Positions 62,670 through 64,000 of a stretch of 64,000 nt of DNA are shown here, one piece after another. Origin of the DNA: Streptomyces flavofungini (lineage in GTDB: Bacteria; Actinomycetota; Actinomycetes; Streptomycetales; Streptomycetaceae). A program made the translations under genes and the position numbers. Below the pieces are notes generated by a model. It worked only from the letters and a program-made list of their open reading frames with translations. It did not search any database and had not been told where the DNA came from. Position 1 is the first letter of the stretch. Each line of letters opens with the position of its first letter. The stretch covers positions 621,332-685,331 of the forward strand of contig NZ_BMVR01000005.1 of NCBI RefSeq assembly GCF_014650815.1. Reading direction: 5' to 3'.

Positions 62670-63677
62670 ATGGACCTCGACGTCTTCGTGTCCGCCCACC
62701 GGGCCGAATGGGACCGTCTGGACGCCCTGCTGCGCCGCCAACGCCGCCTCACCGGCCCCGAGGCCGACGAACTCGTCGTCCTCTACCAGCGCACGGCCAC
62801 GCACCTCTCACTGATCCAGTCCAGCGCCCCGGACCCGCAGCTCACCGGCCGCCTCACCCAGCTGGTGGCACGCGCGCGTAGTGCTGTGACAGGCACCCGC
62901 CGTGCCTCCTGGAGAGACGCCACCCGCTTCCTGACCCACGGTTTCCCCGCGGCGGTCTACCGCTCCCGCCACTGGTGGGTCCCCACGGCCCTGCTCTCCG
63001 TAGCCCTGGCCGCAGTAATCGGCTGGTGGATAGGCACCCACCCCGAAGTGCAGTCCTCCATAGCCGCCCCTTCGGAGCTGCGTGATCTCACCCGCCCCGG
63101 AGGCGAGTACGAGACGTACTACTCCAGCCATCCGGCGGCGTCCTTCGCCGCCCAGGTATGGACGAACAACGCCCAGGCAGCAGCGATGTGCCTGGTCCTG
63201 GGTGCGTTCCTCTGCCTTCCGGTCATCTGGATCCTCTTCCAGAACATGCTCAACCTGGGTGTCGGCATCGGCCTGATGTCCTCCGCGGACCGCCTCGACA
63301 CGTTCCTGGGCCTCGTCCTCCCACACGGCCTCCTGGAGCTGACCGCCGTCTTCGTAGCCGCCGGTACCGGCCTCCGCCTCGGCTGGACCCTCATCGACCC
63401 CGGCCCACGAACCCGCCGCACCGCCATGGCCGAGGAGGGCCGCGCCGCACTGGGCATGGCCATCGGCCTGGCCCTGGTCCTCCTGATCTCCGGCGCCATC
63501 GAAGGCTTCGTCACCCCGTCCGGCCTCCCCACCTGGGCCCGAATCAGCATCGGCATCGCCGCCGAGCTGGCGTTCCTCGCGTACGTCTACGTCCTCGGTG
63601 GCCGGGCCGCGCGCGAAGGCGAGACGGGCGACATCGAAGAGCACGAGCGCAGTGCCACGGTGCCTACTGCCGCGTGA
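62670..63677 (+). CDS. Stage II sporulation protein M-like membrane protein
   Basis: A 335-residue member of the SpoIIM/DUF95 family with about five to six membrane helices. MDLDVFVSAHRAEWDRLDALL and VLYQRTATHLSLIQS form a cytoplasmic N-terminus; SHPAASFAAQVWTNNAQAAAMCLVLGAF and LVLPHGLLELTAVFVAAGTGLRLGW are the signature segments. ATG 62670 has GAGGAG ten bases ahead. In actinobacteria this family is paired with RDD proteins; its role here is unknown. Confidence 0.88.
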   Translation: MDLDVFVSAHRAEWDRLDALLRRQRRLTGPEADELVVLYQRTATHLSLIQSSAPDPQLTGRLTQLVARARSAVTGTRRASWRDATRFLTHGFPAAVYRSRHWWVPTALLSVALAAVIGWWIGTHPEVQSSIAAPSELRDLTRPGGEYETYYSSHPAASFAAQVWTNNAQAAAMCLVLGAFLCLPVIWILFQNMLNLGVGIGLMSSADRLDTFLGLVLPHGLLELTAVFVAAGTGLRLGWTLIDPGPRTRRTAMAEEGRAALGMAIGLALVLLISGAIEGFVTPSGLPTWARISIGIAAELAFLAYVYVLGGRAAREGETGDIEEHERSATVPTAA

Positions 63678-63730
63678 TGTGCGCACGTCGCATCTGACCT
63701 GCTAGTCTCCTCATCGCCCCAGAAAAGTCA

Positions 63731-64000
63731 TTGACATGGCAGGTCCGGGGAGGTAGATTCGAACAGTTGCCTAGAGCTGGACAGCTCGCGTGGCGACAGT
63801 TAAAATCCTCCTGCTTCTTGAATCTCATTTAATCGAGAAGCCATCCCGATGAATCGGAAAGTTGAGCCGGTCAGACCGGCCGAAAACTTCTGATAAAGTC
63901 GGAAACGCCGGAAAGGGAAACGCGAAAGCGAATACCTGGAAGGCGCCGAGGAAATCGGGTCGGAACGGGAAGCCGGAAAGATCTGATAGAGTCGGAAACG
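63731..64000 (+). promoter_or_regulatory. rRNA operon promoter region
   Basis: A near-consensus promoter, TTGACA (63731-63736), 17 bases, TAGATT (63754-63759). Further down, the -10-like CTGATAAAGTCGGAAACG (63890-63907) is repeated as CTGATAGAGTCGGAAACG (63983-64000), the last bases of the window. The AT-rich leader and repeated GATA(A/G)AGTCGGAAACG elements match the multi-promoter upstream region of Streptomyces rrn operons. The 16S gene should begin a few hundred bases past the window. Confidence 0.82.

Noticed and set aside
1..64000. CRISPR arrays and tRNA genes
   Set aside because: No regularly spaced repeat-spacer units and no cloverleaf with a plausible anticodon arm were noticed. In particular, the element's insertion site is a protein gene, not a tRNA.

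Overview
The window is chromosomal DNA from a Streptomyces. The evidence is very high GC, GTG/TTG starts, and a conserved gene order: purK-purE, a family of LCP proteins, manC-like, fbiA/fbiB, whiB, manB-Trm112-SIS-manA, ahcY, and finally rRNA promoters. The species cannot be named from the sequence alone.

1-6.3 kb is housekeeping: a sensor kinase, a GtrA-like membrane protein, the purK-purE-dipeptidase operon and an epoxide-hydrolase-like enzyme.

6.37-17.26 kb is an integrated element of about 10.9 kb, visibly lower in GC than its surroundings. It lies inside the 3' end of an acyl-CoA dehydrogenase gene. A 9-bp core (atctgcgtg) marks both ends. The original last 20 codons are stranded at the left end (6318-6380). 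The element supplies a recoded but amino-acid-identical tail, including the catalytic Glu codon, so the host gene stays intact (17201-18358). The element carries a tyrosine integrase, a small excisionase, a DUF3987-type P-loop replication protein, an Lsr2-like protein with an inserted BRCT domain, a terminase-small-subunit-like protein, a P22-type coat protein and an XRE/DUF6879/DUF397 regulatory cassette. There is no portal, large terminase, protease or tail gene and no conjugative FtsK/Tra protein. I read it as a phage-satellite-type island that encodes its own capsid and packaging specificity, and it is the most interesting part of the window.

17.2-22.5 kb holds the acyl-CoA dehydrogenase, UDP-glucose dehydrogenase, a CGNR regulator divergent from a VOC protein, and a dipeptidase-family protein that has lost all five zinc ligands.

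22.5-38.3 kb is a cell-envelope region: five LCP (LytR-CpsA-Psr) paralogues, a GT2 glycosyltransferase, a peptidoglycan amidase and a sugar-nucleotide pyrophosphorylase, with a thioesterase, an NTF2-like protein, a TIGR03089 protein and a DNA glycosylase.

38.4-56.6 kb is the conserved whiB neighbourhood: fbiB-fbiA for coenzyme F420, cysteine dioxygenase, whiB, a giant glycosyltransferase with a DUF5719 partner, a minimal metallopeptidase, DUF3499, lactate permease, then manB, Trm112, the SIS isomerase and manA. The mannose-phosphate genes should feed GDP-mannose to the envelope glycosyltransferases.

56.7-64 kb holds a fructose PTS permease, S-adenosylhomocysteine hydrolase, a conserved hypothetical, RDD and SpoIIM-like membrane proteins, and the promoter region of an rRNA operon whose 16S gene begins beyond the right edge.
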